Of a stretch of DNA of 64,000 nt, positions 1-9,142 are shown in pieces. Origin of the DNA: Saccharofermentans sp. (GTDB lineage: Bacteria > Bacillota > Clostridia > Saccharofermentanales > Saccharofermentanaceae); assembly GCA_024685385.1 (NCBI GenBank), contig JAIKVV010000079.1:83582-147581 (forward strand), read 5' to 3'. Numbering within the stretch: the first letter of the stretch is position 1; each line of letters opens with the position of its first letter. The notes under the pieces are model-generated. The model saw nothing but the letters and a program-made list of their open reading frames with translations. It did not search any database and was not told where the DNA came from. Position numbers and translations under genes: made by a program.

Positions 1-2
1 AT

Positions 3-638
3 CCCGCCCAGTACTATGCCATCATTAACGGCTCCAATGCGATGGACCCCGGTGCAATGACGGAAATGCCTGATTCATCTGCCGATGATATGGTAGAGGC
101 ACAGTATATCAATGACAAGAAGGTTCTCTATTCTCTTGAAGAAAGCACCTCTTTTGAGATCAAGATCAAAGCGGAAGACAGGAATGTCGTCTTTATGGAA
201 GAAGGCATGAACTGCCGTATTACACCGATCTCCATGAGTGATAAGGAATATGAAGGCAAGATCAAGGATATCGCAACAAAAGGCAGTCTGAGCGGAAAGA
301 AAGCCTACTATCAGGTCACGGTTTCTTTTGACCGTATCCCCGAACTTAGAGAGGGCATGAATGCGAAAGTCACGATAGAGATCAAATCTGATCCCGTGCT
401 TTCTATTCCCATAGCTGCCATAAAGAATCAGAACAGCAAGGCATATGTCTATACTGCCAAGGATGAAACAACAGGTGAACTCACGGGTCTGCGCGAGATC
501 ACGACAGGTAAGTCGGATGCCGATTATGTTGAGGTGCTCTCGGGACTTTCCGAAGGCGACAAGATCTATTATCTCTATTATGATACGATAGATTATTCCA
601 AGATAACAAACGGCGTGGATACCAATCTTTACATGTAA
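3..638 (+). CDS. Efflux/secretion periplasmic adaptor (HlyD/MacA-like) C-terminal part, 5' truncated by window edge
   Basis: Frame is open from the window start (PAQYYAIINGSNAMDPGAM...) to the stop at 638; 'LREGMNAKVTIEI...VLSIPIAAI' and 'SGLSEGDKIYY' are typical of adaptor C-termini. Confidence 0.7.
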   Translation, partial: PAQYYAIINGSNAMDPGAMTEMPDSSADDMVEAQYINDKKVLYSLEESTSFEIKIKAEDRNVVFMEEGMNCRITPISMSDKEYEGKIKDIATKGSLSGKKAYYQVTVSFDRIPELREGMNAKVTIEIKSDPVLSIPIAAIKNQNSKAYVYTAKDETTGELTGLREITTGKSDADYVEVLSGLSEGDKIYYLYYDTIDYSKITNGVDTNLYM

Positions 639-654
639 TCCGGAGAGTTCATAA

Positions 655-1719
655 ATGGCGGCGGCAACTATCGACAAGAGAATATCCGAAAATGATAACA
701 TCGACTATTCTGATGTCGTAGTGCTGATACCGGCATATAAGCCGTGCGAAAGACTCGTAAAGCTCATAAAAGATCTCAAGAAAGCTGGTCTTGATGCCAT
801 AATCGTAAATGACGGCAGCGGGCCTGAATATGAGGATGTCTTTTCGCAATGCAAGGATCTGGGCGCCGATGTCATCGGCTATGATGTTAATTGCGGCAAA
901 GGTCATGCATTAAAGCACGGATTCGAGTATGTGGCGACAAAGAACTATTCTTATGTCGTTACCTCTGACTGTGACGGCCAGCACCGGCCTGAAGATATCA
1001 CGAGGGTGGCTCAGGCTCTGATGTCCGGAAACAACATCGTCCTCACGGTGCGCGGAATAAAGAAGGATGCGCCTCTCAGGTCCAGGATCGGCAATACCAT
1101 GTCTAGATTCTTTTTCGCGATCGCCAATGCAAGATATCTTCCCGATAACCAGTCAGGTCTCCGCGGCTTTGCCACATCCAACATCAATTGGATGCTCAAG
1201 GTCAGGGGAGAGAAATACGACTATGAACTCAACGTTGTCCTGATGGCCGAAAAACAGGCTCTCGAGATATCGACCATCCCGATAGAAGCCATATATATCG
1301 ACAATAATGCCGATTCTCATTTCAGGCCTCTTACCGATACGGTCCTTATCTATGTCAGGTATCTTCAGACCATCGCATGTGCCGCTGTCGCTTTACTTTT
1401 GAACATACTGACGGTCCTTATCCTTCGCGATATCCTTCATGTTGGATTTTTCTATCTGATCACGGTCCTCAATTGGCTCATTTATCTTCTTTTGTGTTTT
1501 ATCATCGAAAGATATATCGTCTTCAGGAATTTCTTCTACACCGCAGGTGCCAGAAGACTTGCCCTGTCCATTGCAAAGTATACGAGCTACTACCTTATCT
1601 GCATGCTCGCAGTCCATCTCATTCCTTTTGCAATACCGATGACTGTTTACTATGTGCTGTCTGTTATAATTATAGAAGTAGCTGAATATCTGTTGCTCAA
1701 GGCAACATATGATCATTGA
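655..1719 (+). CDS. Glycosyltransferase family 2 with C-terminal GtrA-like membrane domain
   Basis: ORF 354 aa; 'VVLIPAYKPCERL...IIVNDGSG...CDGQHRPEDI' GT2 signature followed by four hydrophobic segments. Confidence 0.85.
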   Translation: MAAATIDKRISENDNIDYSDVVVLIPAYKPCERLVKLIKDLKKAGLDAIIVNDGSGPEYEDVFSQCKDLGADVIGYDVNCGKGHALKHGFEYVATKNYSYVVTSDCDGQHRPEDITRVAQALMSGNNIVLTVRGIKKDAPLRSRIGNTMSRFFFAIANARYLPDNQSGLRGFATSNINWMLKVRGEKYDYELNVVLMAEKQALEISTIPIEAIYIDNNADSHFRPLTDTVLIYVRYLQTIACAAVALLLNILTVLILRDILHVGFFYLITVLNWLIYLLLCFIIERYIVFRNFFYTAGARRLALSIAKYTSYYLICMLAVHLIPFAIPMTVYYVLSVIIIEVAEYLLLKATYDH

Positions 1720-1804
1720 TTTTTGGAATTTTGCAACTTTTTTGTATCTGCGGTTGTATAACAGGTAACAAACTAACAATCATTCCCATAAGGAGGGACA
1801 GGAT

Positions 1805-2878
1805 ATGAAGAGTCAAAAGAGGATACTTAAGAGAACGGCAGTGGTGCTCGCGTTGTTGATGATGATGTCATCTTTTGCTGCATGCGGAGCCAAGAGCGTT
1901 GCTACCGAGAATGTAAAAAATCACAATCAAAATTCAGCGGCTGCCGGTGCACAGTTTAAGAGTGAAGTCGATCTTGCTGACGGGATCGATTCCTATGTTA
2001 CAGAGCCGGAATATTATGCTGATGAGACAGGAATTCCTCAAGATACTGCTTTCCGGAGCAACACAGGTTCTTCCGCCCGGACTGATACCGTTTCTGAGCG
2101 CAAATTGATCAGGACTTGCACCATCACGGCACAGACTGAAAAATTCGATGAGGTGATCGCTTCATTCAAAGCAAAAGTAAATGAGCTCGGCGGATATTTC
2201 GAGAATTCAAACATTTCCGGTACGGGTATGAATAACAGTTACAGGAGAGGAACTTTTGTTGTAAGAGTTCCTCAGGATAAACTCGATGATCTTATCAGTT
2301 CCGTTAACGGCTCCGTAAATGTTTTGAGCACTTCCGAAAACTCGGAAGATAAAACGTTAGAGTATGTGGATATGGAAGCCAGGATAAAGTCTCTCAAGGT
2401 CGAACAGCAGACTCTGATGGATCTTCTTGCAAAAGCAGATTCCCTGGATAATATAATCATCCTTCAGAACCGTCTTTCCGAGATCCGTTATCAGATCGAA
2501 TCCTATGAGACCCAGATCAAGACGATCGACAACAAGGTCACATATGCCACATTGAATCTGTCGATCAATGAGGTCGTAGAAGAAGAGATCCAGGAGCCTA
2601 ACAAGAAGAGGACTTTCTGGGATGACGTCAAGGATGCTTTCGGAGAGATGCTTGAGAATGTAGTCGAGTTCGGACAGGGCGCAGTTATCCTCTTCATCAT
2701 GCTCCTGCCTCTTACGGTTGTCATGATCATCGCAGGAATCATCGTTCTTGTCTGCATCAAGAGAGGCCGCAAGAAGCGCGCTGCAAGAAGAGCAGCTGCA
2801 GAGGCCGCAAAAGCTCAGGCAACGGAAACCACTGAAGAGCCCGCAGAAGCCAAGGTTGACGAAAGCAGCAAAGAATAA
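1805..2878 (+). CDS. DUF4349-type lipoprotein
   Basis: ORF 357 aa; lipobox 'FAACGAKS'; 'ERKLIRTCTITAQTEKFDE...GGYFENSNISG' and C-terminal TM plus charged tail. Confidence 0.75.
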   Translation: MKSQKRILKRTAVVLALLMMMSSFAACGAKSVATENVKNHNQNSAAAGAQFKSEVDLADGIDSYVTEPEYYADETGIPQDTAFRSNTGSSARTDTVSERKLIRTCTITAQTEKFDEVIASFKAKVNELGGYFENSNISGTGMNNSYRRGTFVVRVPQDKLDDLISSVNGSVNVLSTSENSEDKTLEYVDMEARIKSLKVEQQTLMDLLAKADSLDNIIILQNRLSEIRYQIESYETQIKTIDNKVTYATLNLSINEVVEEEIQEPNKKRTFWDDVKDAFGEMLENVVEFGQGAVILFIMLLPLTVVMIIAGIIVLVCIKRGRKKRAARRAAAEAAKAQATETTEEPAEAKVDESSKE

Positions 2879-2920
2879 AAAATAAGAAAATATCGTCTGG
2901 TAAGCGCACGATATTATATG

Positions 2921-2965
2921 GTCCTCCACTTCCTTAAAATGACTTGGGAGTGGAGGATATCTTTA
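2921..2965 (+). terminator. Rho-independent terminator-like hairpin
   Basis: TCCTCCACT...AGTGGAGGA stem followed by a weak U-tract. Confidence 0.55.
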
Positions 2966-3015
2966 TTATTTGATAAAATGTTACATAAGAACATCAAGTA
3001 ATTGAGAGGTGTTAC

Positions 3016-3885
3016 ATGAAAGGTATCATTCTTGCAGCAGGGAAGGGGACCAGGCTGTATCCCATAACTCTTCCGATCTGTAAACCGCTCCTGCCGGTCT
3101 ACGACAAACCCTTGATCTATTATCCTTTATCCGTTCTCATGAATGCCGGTATCAAGGACATCATGATCATTACTCCTCCGGGAGATACCAAGCCCTTCGA
3201 AAATCTTCTTTCTGACGGACATAAGATAGGCGTTAACATCCGCTATAAAGAACAGCCCGTTCAGAGAGGCATCGCAGATGCATTTATCCTTGCAGAAGAA
3301 TTCATAGGTGATGACAATTGCTGCCTTGCTTTAGGAGACAATATCTTCTATGGTCCGGGCTTCAGGAAGAAACTGAGGCAGGCAGTGGAACTTTGCAAAG
3401 ACGGTGCGGCTATATTCGGCTATTATGTTACAGATCCCAGACCTTTCGGAGTCGTTGAATTCTCCGCTGACGGAAAGGCCGTAAGCATTGAAGAGAAGCC
3501 CAAGAAACCGAAGTCAAATTATATCGTTCCGGGCTTGTATTTTTACGATAATCAGGTCGTATCCATAGCCAAGAACGTTAAGCCTTCCGCAAGGGGAGAA
3601 TTGGAGATCACATCTGTAAATAATGCTTATCTTGCCCAGGGCGCTCTGAGGGTAATCCCTCTTGAATCCGAATTCTCCTGGTTTGACGCCGGCACGGCTG
3701 ACAGCCTTTATGAAGCAGCCGGTCAGATTAAGTCAGCTCAAAGATCAGGAAAGATGATCGGCTGTCTGGAGGAAGTGGCTTTAAGAAATCAGTGGATCGG
3801 TCTGGATGATCTGACAATAATGGCTGAAGAAATGTCCAAGACCAACTACGGACATTATCTCAGCACTCTTGTTGATGATATCTGA
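3016..3885 (+). CDS. rfbA: Glucose-1-phosphate thymidylyltransferase
   Basis: 'MKGIILAAGKGTRLYPITLPICKPLLPVYDKPLIYYPLSVLM' RmlA signature. Confidence 0.9.
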   Translation: MKGIILAAGKGTRLYPITLPICKPLLPVYDKPLIYYPLSVLMNAGIKDIMIITPPGDTKPFENLLSDGHKIGVNIRYKEQPVQRGIADAFILAEEFIGDDNCCLALGDNIFYGPGFRKKLRQAVELCKDGAAIFGYYVTDPRPFGVVEFSADGKAVSIEEKPKKPKSNYIVPGLYFYDNQVVSIAKNVKPSARGELEITSVNNAYLAQGALRVIPLESEFSWFDAGTADSLYEAAGQIKSAQRSGKMIGCLEEVALRNQWIGLDDLTIMAEEMSKTNYGHYLSTLVDDI

Positions 3886-3906
3886 TCTTGATCTTTGCAA
3901 TATATC

Positions 3907-3941
3907 GGGGCCGGTTTCACTAAGGAAGCCGGCCCCTTTTT
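3907..3941 (+). terminator. Intrinsic terminator
   Basis: GGGGCCGGTTTC/GAAGCCGGCCCC stem then TTTTT. Confidence 0.85.
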
Positions 3942-3948
3942 GAATGAT

Positions 3949-5184
3949 CTAAAGATCTCTTTCTGACTGAGTCATCTGATCTCCGTAAAATGATATCAGG
4001 AATCTGTAGTCCTGATCGCCGAATGTCAGTTTTTGATTATTCTTTATCTCGTAACTCTTGCCGGCGGAAAGGGCTTTATCTTCAATATATGTCGTATTTG
4101 AGCGGCTGAGGTCAGTCAGATAATATCTGTCGTTGTCATATGTTATTGCAGCATGCTGTGATTCGACGGATTCTTCCTCTATCACTATGTCCGAAAGGAA
4201 GCGGTCCGACCCGATAGTGACTTTATCCGTAAATATCGAAAAACTTTTTGTCTTGTCCGGATCTTCATTGTTCACGGAACGGATCGATGCGTAGTGAATG
4301 TCGTAGGAGAGGTCTTTTGCATTATCACAGGCCTTTCCGGTCGTTTCGGGTGAAAACAATATCTTACGTCTTAATTGCCCCTGGTCTTGTTTTGATATCG
4401 TTTTTGTTCCCTTATCCTTCCTGTCCAGCATGATAACGCGGAAAGTAAGGATAAGACCTGCTCCTGCGAATAGAACTGCTGCTTTTCGGCCGATTGAGAC
4501 ATAAGAATATACTGCGCATATAACGGTAAGCGAGGGGATTATGAGATCCCTTCTGATGCTCAAATGATCCTTATGAGGCCTCATGGCGGAAGTTGTTCTT
4601 ATCGTCCTGCAGCAGTTTAGATACAGATCTTCATCACCGGTTGCAACAGCATGAAGCAAAGACTGTTTTTCATCCTCTGTTAGAACGTCAGAAATAAAAC
4701 CGGTATTGATGAGCCGTTCCATGTCATTTATGTCAACAGCGGATAATCTCATTGAAGACATTCTGAATTCCAAAGGTCTGTAACAGCTCTTTAAGATTAT
4801 GCCGTCCTTATCCGTATAGAGGTTTTCCGGGGATAAGACCAGCCCCTCGGGAGGGAGGAGCTTGTTCATTATCGTTATGAGCTGGATAAGAAGATTTCCG
4901 ACAGCCTTTCGGCGCTGCCCGAGTTTTCTCCCGTGTGACGGAATATTCGGGAACTTGTTGTCATTTTGTCCGGTTGAGCCGAATTCGCTTATAGGGATCA
5001 TTCCTGAATAATCAAATGATAATTCGCGGATATCGCCATACCGGTTGATAAGACACGGAAGAAAACAGCCGGAGTCGTTACTCCCGATCACTGCCATGGC
5101 GTATTCACTGACAGATTCATTTTCTGAAAGCGTCTCGATCGCAAAACAACCGAAAGGACCTTTTCTGTTGATCATAAAAAACAC
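3949..5184 (-). CDS. FHA domain protein (DUF6382-like N-terminus, two TM-like segments, C-terminal FHA)
   Basis: C-terminus 'DKVTIGSDRFLSDIVIEEESVESQHAAITYDNDRYYLTDLSRSNTTYIEDKAL' is a typical FHA fold; next to tad genes. Confidence 0.75.
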   Translation of the reverse strand: MFFMINRKGPFGCFAIETLSENESVSEYAMAVIGSNDSGCFLPCLINRYGDIRELSFDYSGMIPISEFGSTGQNDNKFPNIPSHGRKLGQRRKAVGNLLIQLITIMNKLLPPEGLVLSPENLYTDKDGIILKSCYRPLEFRMSSMRLSAVDINDMERLINTGFISDVLTEDEKQSLLHAVATGDEDLYLNCCRTIRTTSAMRPHKDHLSIRRDLIIPSLTVICAVYSYVSIGRKAAVLFAGAGLILTFRVIMLDRKDKGTKTISKQDQGQLRRKILFSPETTGKACDNAKDLSYDIHYASIRSVNNEDPDKTKSFSIFTDKVTIGSDRFLSDIVIEEESVESQHAAITYDNDRYYLTDLSRSNTTYIEDKALSAGKSYEIKNNQKLTFGDQDYRFLISFYGDQMTQSERDL

Positions 5185-5202
5185 CTCATCCGGCGGCCTG
5201 TT

Positions 5203-5376
5203 TCAGCCCAAAGCCGAAACGACCTTATCTTCGTTGAAGCAGTACTTGATCACTTTGCCAGCGTAACTGGTGAGGCTTTCTCTGAATATAAGAGCCAAAG
5301 CCACCAAGACGGCAATGATGATGACTACTTCAACAGTACCCATTCCTTTTTTGTTATGCTTGCTGATCTTTGTCAT
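5203..5376 (-). CDS. Flp-type (type IVb) pilin, 57 aa; not in supplied ORF track
   Basis: Translated by hand: MTKISKHNKKGMGTVEVVIIIAVLVALALIFRESLTSYAGKVIKYCFNEDKVVSALG; prepilin cleavage motif G|MGTVE and hydrophobic helix; SD AAAGGAGGT just upstream of ATG. Confidence 0.85.
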   Translation of the reverse strand: MTKISKHNKKGMGTVEVVIIIAVLVALALIFRESLTSYAGKVIKYCFNEDKVVSALG

Positions 5377-5401
5377 AGTCGGTACCTCCTTTCTTTTTTG
5401 A

Positions 5402-6952
5402 TCATATAGCCATGGAAATGATCGCTGGTGTTATGGCAACTATAAGTACGCATATGAAGTCCAATGTCATGGGAAGCAGCATCCCCAAAGATTCTCTTTC
5501 CTGTTTCTTCCTCGCTGCATTTCTGCAGAGATTCCAGCAGGCTGAAGCTTGAAGAGAAAGAAGATTAAGGACTTCAGCCGTACCGAGCCTGCCGTATCTT
5601 GCGACGAGGAGCAGGGCTGCCTGTGCTTCGGGTATCTGTGTCCTGATGGAAAAGTTTTCAACTGCTTCAGAGGCGGATTGGCCACTTAATATGCCTGCTC
5701 TCATTGCCTTTATCTCATATGAAATGCTGCCTTGTTCATCAAATGCTTTTGAGCATATCTCGATCGATTTCGGGAGCTGCAGCCCTGCTTCGAGCAATGT
5801 TGACATCAGACAGAGAAAGAGGGGGATATCTCTCATAAGGTCCTCATGTTTCCGCCTGACTTTTGATCTGACATCCGTGATGTTGAGGAAAAACATGACG
5901 GCCATTGCAGGAAGCGCAAGAATCCCGGGTTTGCCGGCCGCTCCCGCAACTGCAAATGCCAGAAGCCCCGTGACGGAAGTCGTTATCATCTGTTTTCGGA
6001 GATACTTTTCATATTCCGTTTTCGGATTGACATTAAGCTCGCTGAACATGGTATGGCGTTTTGCAGTCAATGATGCAGGCAGTATCGATGTCATGAGGTC
6101 TGCAAGAGGAGTCTTTCTTGAAACTTTATATTCATCGCCTTTATCATTCCTGCGTGGGGTGTCCTGCGAATGCGTCATGAACCTGAACAGGAGGGCGGAA
6201 GCTATGATGCAGAGAACGAATGCAACGGCCATCATGAGCTTTCCGGCATTTGAAGATCTGGCTTCGGCAAGATAGTTGCTGCTCATCTGATTAAGTGCGA
6301 ATGTTATCGCAAAGGGCATGATGCATAGCATGCATGCTTCGGCGTTCTTCCCGGCATTTTCAGCATTAATATCATTATGAACGGCATTCATCTCAGACAA
6401 CATCTGGCAGGAAGACCTCAAGATCGCAAGAGTGCTGCTTCCGATCCTTCCCGAGATTGATAAAGCATGGAAGACGGGAACAGTCTCAGGGAAGTTTAAG
6501 TCTTCCGCAAATTCACTTAAAACCTTTTCAGAATCGATATGCATCTTCAGTTTGTTTTCCATGCTGACAAGAGGTCTGATCAATGGGCTTCTCCTGCCGA
6601 AAGTGTGTTCTATCACAGGCCTTACGAGCGTTAATGATTTTTCGACCGAGTAACCTGAACTTACGCCTGTGCATAAGACCTGCAGCAATACGAGCAGCTG
6701 TGTCCGCATCTGCTCATATGAGCTGTTATATATGCGGTAGACGGTTTCTTTCCAGGGGAAGAAGGCCAGGATCAGGGCGGACAGCAACCTTATCCTTACT
6801 GAGTCCATGAACATGGACGAAAGGAAGAATACCGCAGATGCAAAGACAGGGTATATCCATATGTAACGGAGCAGCGCTTTGTGCCGCTCGTTGATCTCAA
6901 TATGAATAGCTCCGGCAGGCTTCAAGATCTTCGATACCGGCAATCCTTTCAA
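5402..6952 (-). CDS. Type II secretion F-family membrane protein; apparent TadB-TadC fusion
   Basis: 519-aa ORF with two T2SSF-like halves; ORF track starts at GTG 6961, but TTG at 6952 has a better spaced SD (AGGAGGT-GGTCAGC-TTG). Confidence 0.75.
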   Translation of the reverse strand: MKGLPVSKILKPAGAIHIEINERHKALLRYIWIYPVFASAVFFLSSMFMDSVRIRLLSALILAFFPWKETVYRIYNSSYEQMRTQLLVLLQVLCTGVSSGYSVEKSLTLVRPVIEHTFGRRSPLIRPLVSMENKLKMHIDSEKVLSEFAEDLNFPETVPVFHALSISGRIGSSTLAILRSSCQMLSEMNAVHNDINAENAGKNAEACMLCIMPFAITFALNQMSSNYLAEARSSNAGKLMMAVAFVLCIIASALLFRFMTHSQDTPRRNDKGDEYKVSRKTPLADLMTSILPASLTAKRHTMFSELNVNPKTEYEKYLRKQMITTSVTGLLAFAVAGAAGKPGILALPAMAVMFFLNITDVRSKVRRKHEDLMRDIPLFLCLMSTLLEAGLQLPKSIEICSKAFDEQGSISYEIKAMRAGILSGQSASEAVENFSIRTQIPEAQAALLLVARYGRLGTAEVLNLLSLQASACWNLCRNAARKKQERESLGMLLPMTLDFICVLIVAITPAIISMAI

Positions 6953-8102
6953 GCTGACCACCTCCTTTGTCTGTTGCGAAAAGGACCTTTGTGTTGAAAT
7001 TCTGCCCGGACGATCTTAATACCTGACAGACTTCATCTATATATCTTTTCCCGTCTCTTGATCTTGTGATGTGGAGTATGATGTCAACACCCATCGAGAT
7101 CTGTGAGACGATGGCTTCATAGGGCAGGTTGGATCCCGACATTACCATGACTGTCAGGCGGTCGAGCATCTCTTTGCATGAGTTGGCATGTCCCGTGCAC
7201 ATGGATCCGGGATGTCCCGTGTTAAGGGCCTGGATCATGTCGGCGCTTTCGGCGCCCCTTACTTCACCTACTATGATGCGGTCAGGCCTCATCCTTAAAG
7301 CTGCTCTGATCATCATCCTGATGTTGACTTCGCCGGAGCCGTCGGGACCCGGGAGCCTGCTTTCCATCCTTACCAGGTTTTCGATGCACTTGAGATTTAA
7401 TTCGGCCGAATCCTCGATCGTTACGACACGTTCGGTAGGAGGGATAAAATCAGAAAGACAATTAAGAAAAGTTGTCTTTCCGGAACCTGTTCCGCCGCAA
7501 AGGAAAACCGTCTTCCTGTTCTTTACGCACTCGGACAGAAATCTTGCGCATTCTTCGCTTATGAAGCCGTTTCTTATGAGCGATGCGATATCATGCGATA
7601 TCCCCGTGAACTTCCTTATCGTTACGATCGGTCCGTCCGGTGCGACGGGAGGGAGGACGGCATTTGCTCTCGATCCGTCGGGGAGCCTTAAGTCAGCTAT
7701 CGGATTTGCTTCGTTCAAAGGTCTGTTGCGGTTAGCGAAAAATGCGGATATGACCGTTGTAAGATGTTTGGCATCCCTGAAGCGGAGAGCAGATCTAAAA
7801 AGCTTGCCGTCCCTTTCGAAAAAGACCTTATCAGGTCCGTTTACCATGATCTCGGTAACGGAGGGATCTTCCATAAGAGGCTCGATCGCATCAAGGCGTC
7901 TTAACGAATTGAAGACCGTACCTGCGAGGATGCGCCTTTCGTTCAAGGTCATCTTGAGTTCTTTTGCCCTGTCCGATATAACGTTGGCTATGATCTCTTT
8001 AAGTTCGTCGTCTGTAGGATCCGCGCCGGTCTTGATGGCATTCAGGACATAGTAAGTCATCTGCTCCTTGATGTCTTCTGGACTATACTGCGTTCTTGCC
8101 AT
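6897..8102 (-). CDS. tadA: CpaF/TadA-type secretion ATPase
   Basis: Walker A 'LCGGTGSGKTTFLN', 'ERVVTIEDSAEL', 'RPDRIIVGEVRGAE' and 'GHANS' signatures of the TadA/VirB11 family. Confidence 0.92.
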   Translation of the reverse strand: MARTQYSPEDIKEQMTYYVLNAIKTGADPTDDELKEIIANVISDRAKELKMTLNERRILAGTVFNSLRRLDAIEPLMEDPSVTEIMVNGPDKVFFERDGKLFRSALRFRDAKHLTTVISAFFANRNRPLNEANPIADLRLPDGSRANAVLPPVAPDGPIVTIRKFTGISHDIASLIRNGFISEECARFLSECVKNRKTVFLCGGTGSGKTTFLNCLSDFIPPTERVVTIEDSAELNLKCIENLVRMESRLPGPDGSGEVNIRMMIRAALRMRPDRIIVGEVRGAESADMIQALNTGHPGSMCTGHANSCKEMLDRLTVMVMSGSNLPYEAIVSQISMGVDIILHITRSRDGKRYIDEVCQVLRSSGQNFNTKVLFATDKGGGQLERIAGIEDLEACRSYSY

Positions 8103-8964
8103 ATTCTGCCGTCCTTTCTGAAGTCAGGATGACTTCGGCAGTAACATCGTGAGGAAGGGATCTGTTGAGCCTGGAAATGAAATCCTGAAGACCCGGTGAC
8201 AATGTATGGATTAGAACTATTACACGGTCGGCGGATCCCGAGATGCTCAGCATGTCTTTGCTGCTGAATGAGTCCAGTACGGCAAGGACGGAGAGAGACA
8301 TGGAATCAGATGTTGCAAGTTCCGAGGCAGCGTTCAGGATCCTGGTTACTCCCGCAGCTCCGATGTCATGACAGATGTCGGGATCGGCCGTTCCTCCCGG
8401 CGTAAGATATCCCGTTGAATCCCGGTGAACATAGGACAGGATGTCATCCCCTTTAAACTTTCTTGACCTTGAAAGACGGAGAAGATCGTTCATGTTCTCG
8501 GATTCTTTGTTCCCGATACCGTAACCTCCGGTAAAATCCAGCCTCAGAGGAACATCATATTCATAGGGATCTTTCAGGGTGCTGATGTATCTTTCGCGTT
8601 CTTCGCGGTATACGAATGACAATAATACGGTTATCTTCGATCCCGGTTTATCGGACATATTGACCGGCGTGACCTTTGAAGATATTCCCAGAGCGCGTGA
8701 CAGGCTCTGACAATCGATGATCCCTTTATCGTTGAACAGGCATATTGCATCAGGATCCCCGGTATCTTCGGTCTTAAACTGCCTCTGATCGAAAAGGGTC
8801 TTTTCGAATTCGCAGAATCTCTCGGATTCGTCGCCGGACCCTGCCGGGACATCCGGTCTTGTGAACCTCATGATGTATGCTTCAGGGAAATAGTACCCCA
8901 GGCGTTGCCTTAACAAAGCAAATAAGTATTCATCTTTCTCGAAAATCCTGATACCGAATGCCAT
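8083..8964 (-). CDS. Tad-island protein, possibly degenerate TadZ/CpaE-like
   Basis: 293 aa, overlaps tadA start; position and layout fit TadZ, but I see no Walker A motif. Confidence 0.5.
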   Translation of the reverse strand: MAFGIRIFEKDEYLFALLRQRLGYYFPEAYIMRFTRPDVPAGSGDESERFCEFEKTLFDQRQFKTEDTGDPDAICLFNDKGIIDCQSLSRALGISSKVTPVNMSDKPGSKITVLLSFVYREERERYISTLKDPYEYDVPLRLDFTGGYGIGNKESENMNDLLRLSRSRKFKGDDILSYVHRDSTGYLTPGGTADPDICHDIGAAGVTRILNAASELATSDSMSLSVLAVLDSFSSKDMLSISGSADRVIVLIHTLSPGLQDFISRLNRSLPHDVTAEVILTSERTAEYGKNAV

Positions 8965-9028
8965 AATCTGTTCCTCCTTGCCCTGATCGATTTTGTGGTT
9001 AAATCATACATCGCGAAACAGGCCAAAA

Positions 9029-9104
9029 ATCTCACAAAATCTCACAAAATCTCACAAAGTCTCAGTTTTCGCAAGACGGGTTACATTTGAGATGTTTTTG
9101 AGAT
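9029..9104. repeat. 10-bp phased direct repeat (ATCTCACAAA) plus two inverted copies
   Basis: ATCTCACAAA at 9029, 9039 and 9049, partial GTCTCA at 9059; TTTGAGAT at 9086 and 9097 on the opposite orientation. Confidence 0.8.
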
Positions 9105-9142
9105 AAAATTAGTTGTTAAAATGATTTTTGAGGTGAATATAT

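Noticed and set aside
7129-8052. 307-aa plus-strand ORF
   Set aside because: Antisense to tadA, which has clear ATPase motifs.
9029-9064. CRISPR or origin-type iteron array
   Set aside because: Unit is only 10 bp with no spacers, and no replication gene is adjacent; more likely an operator array.
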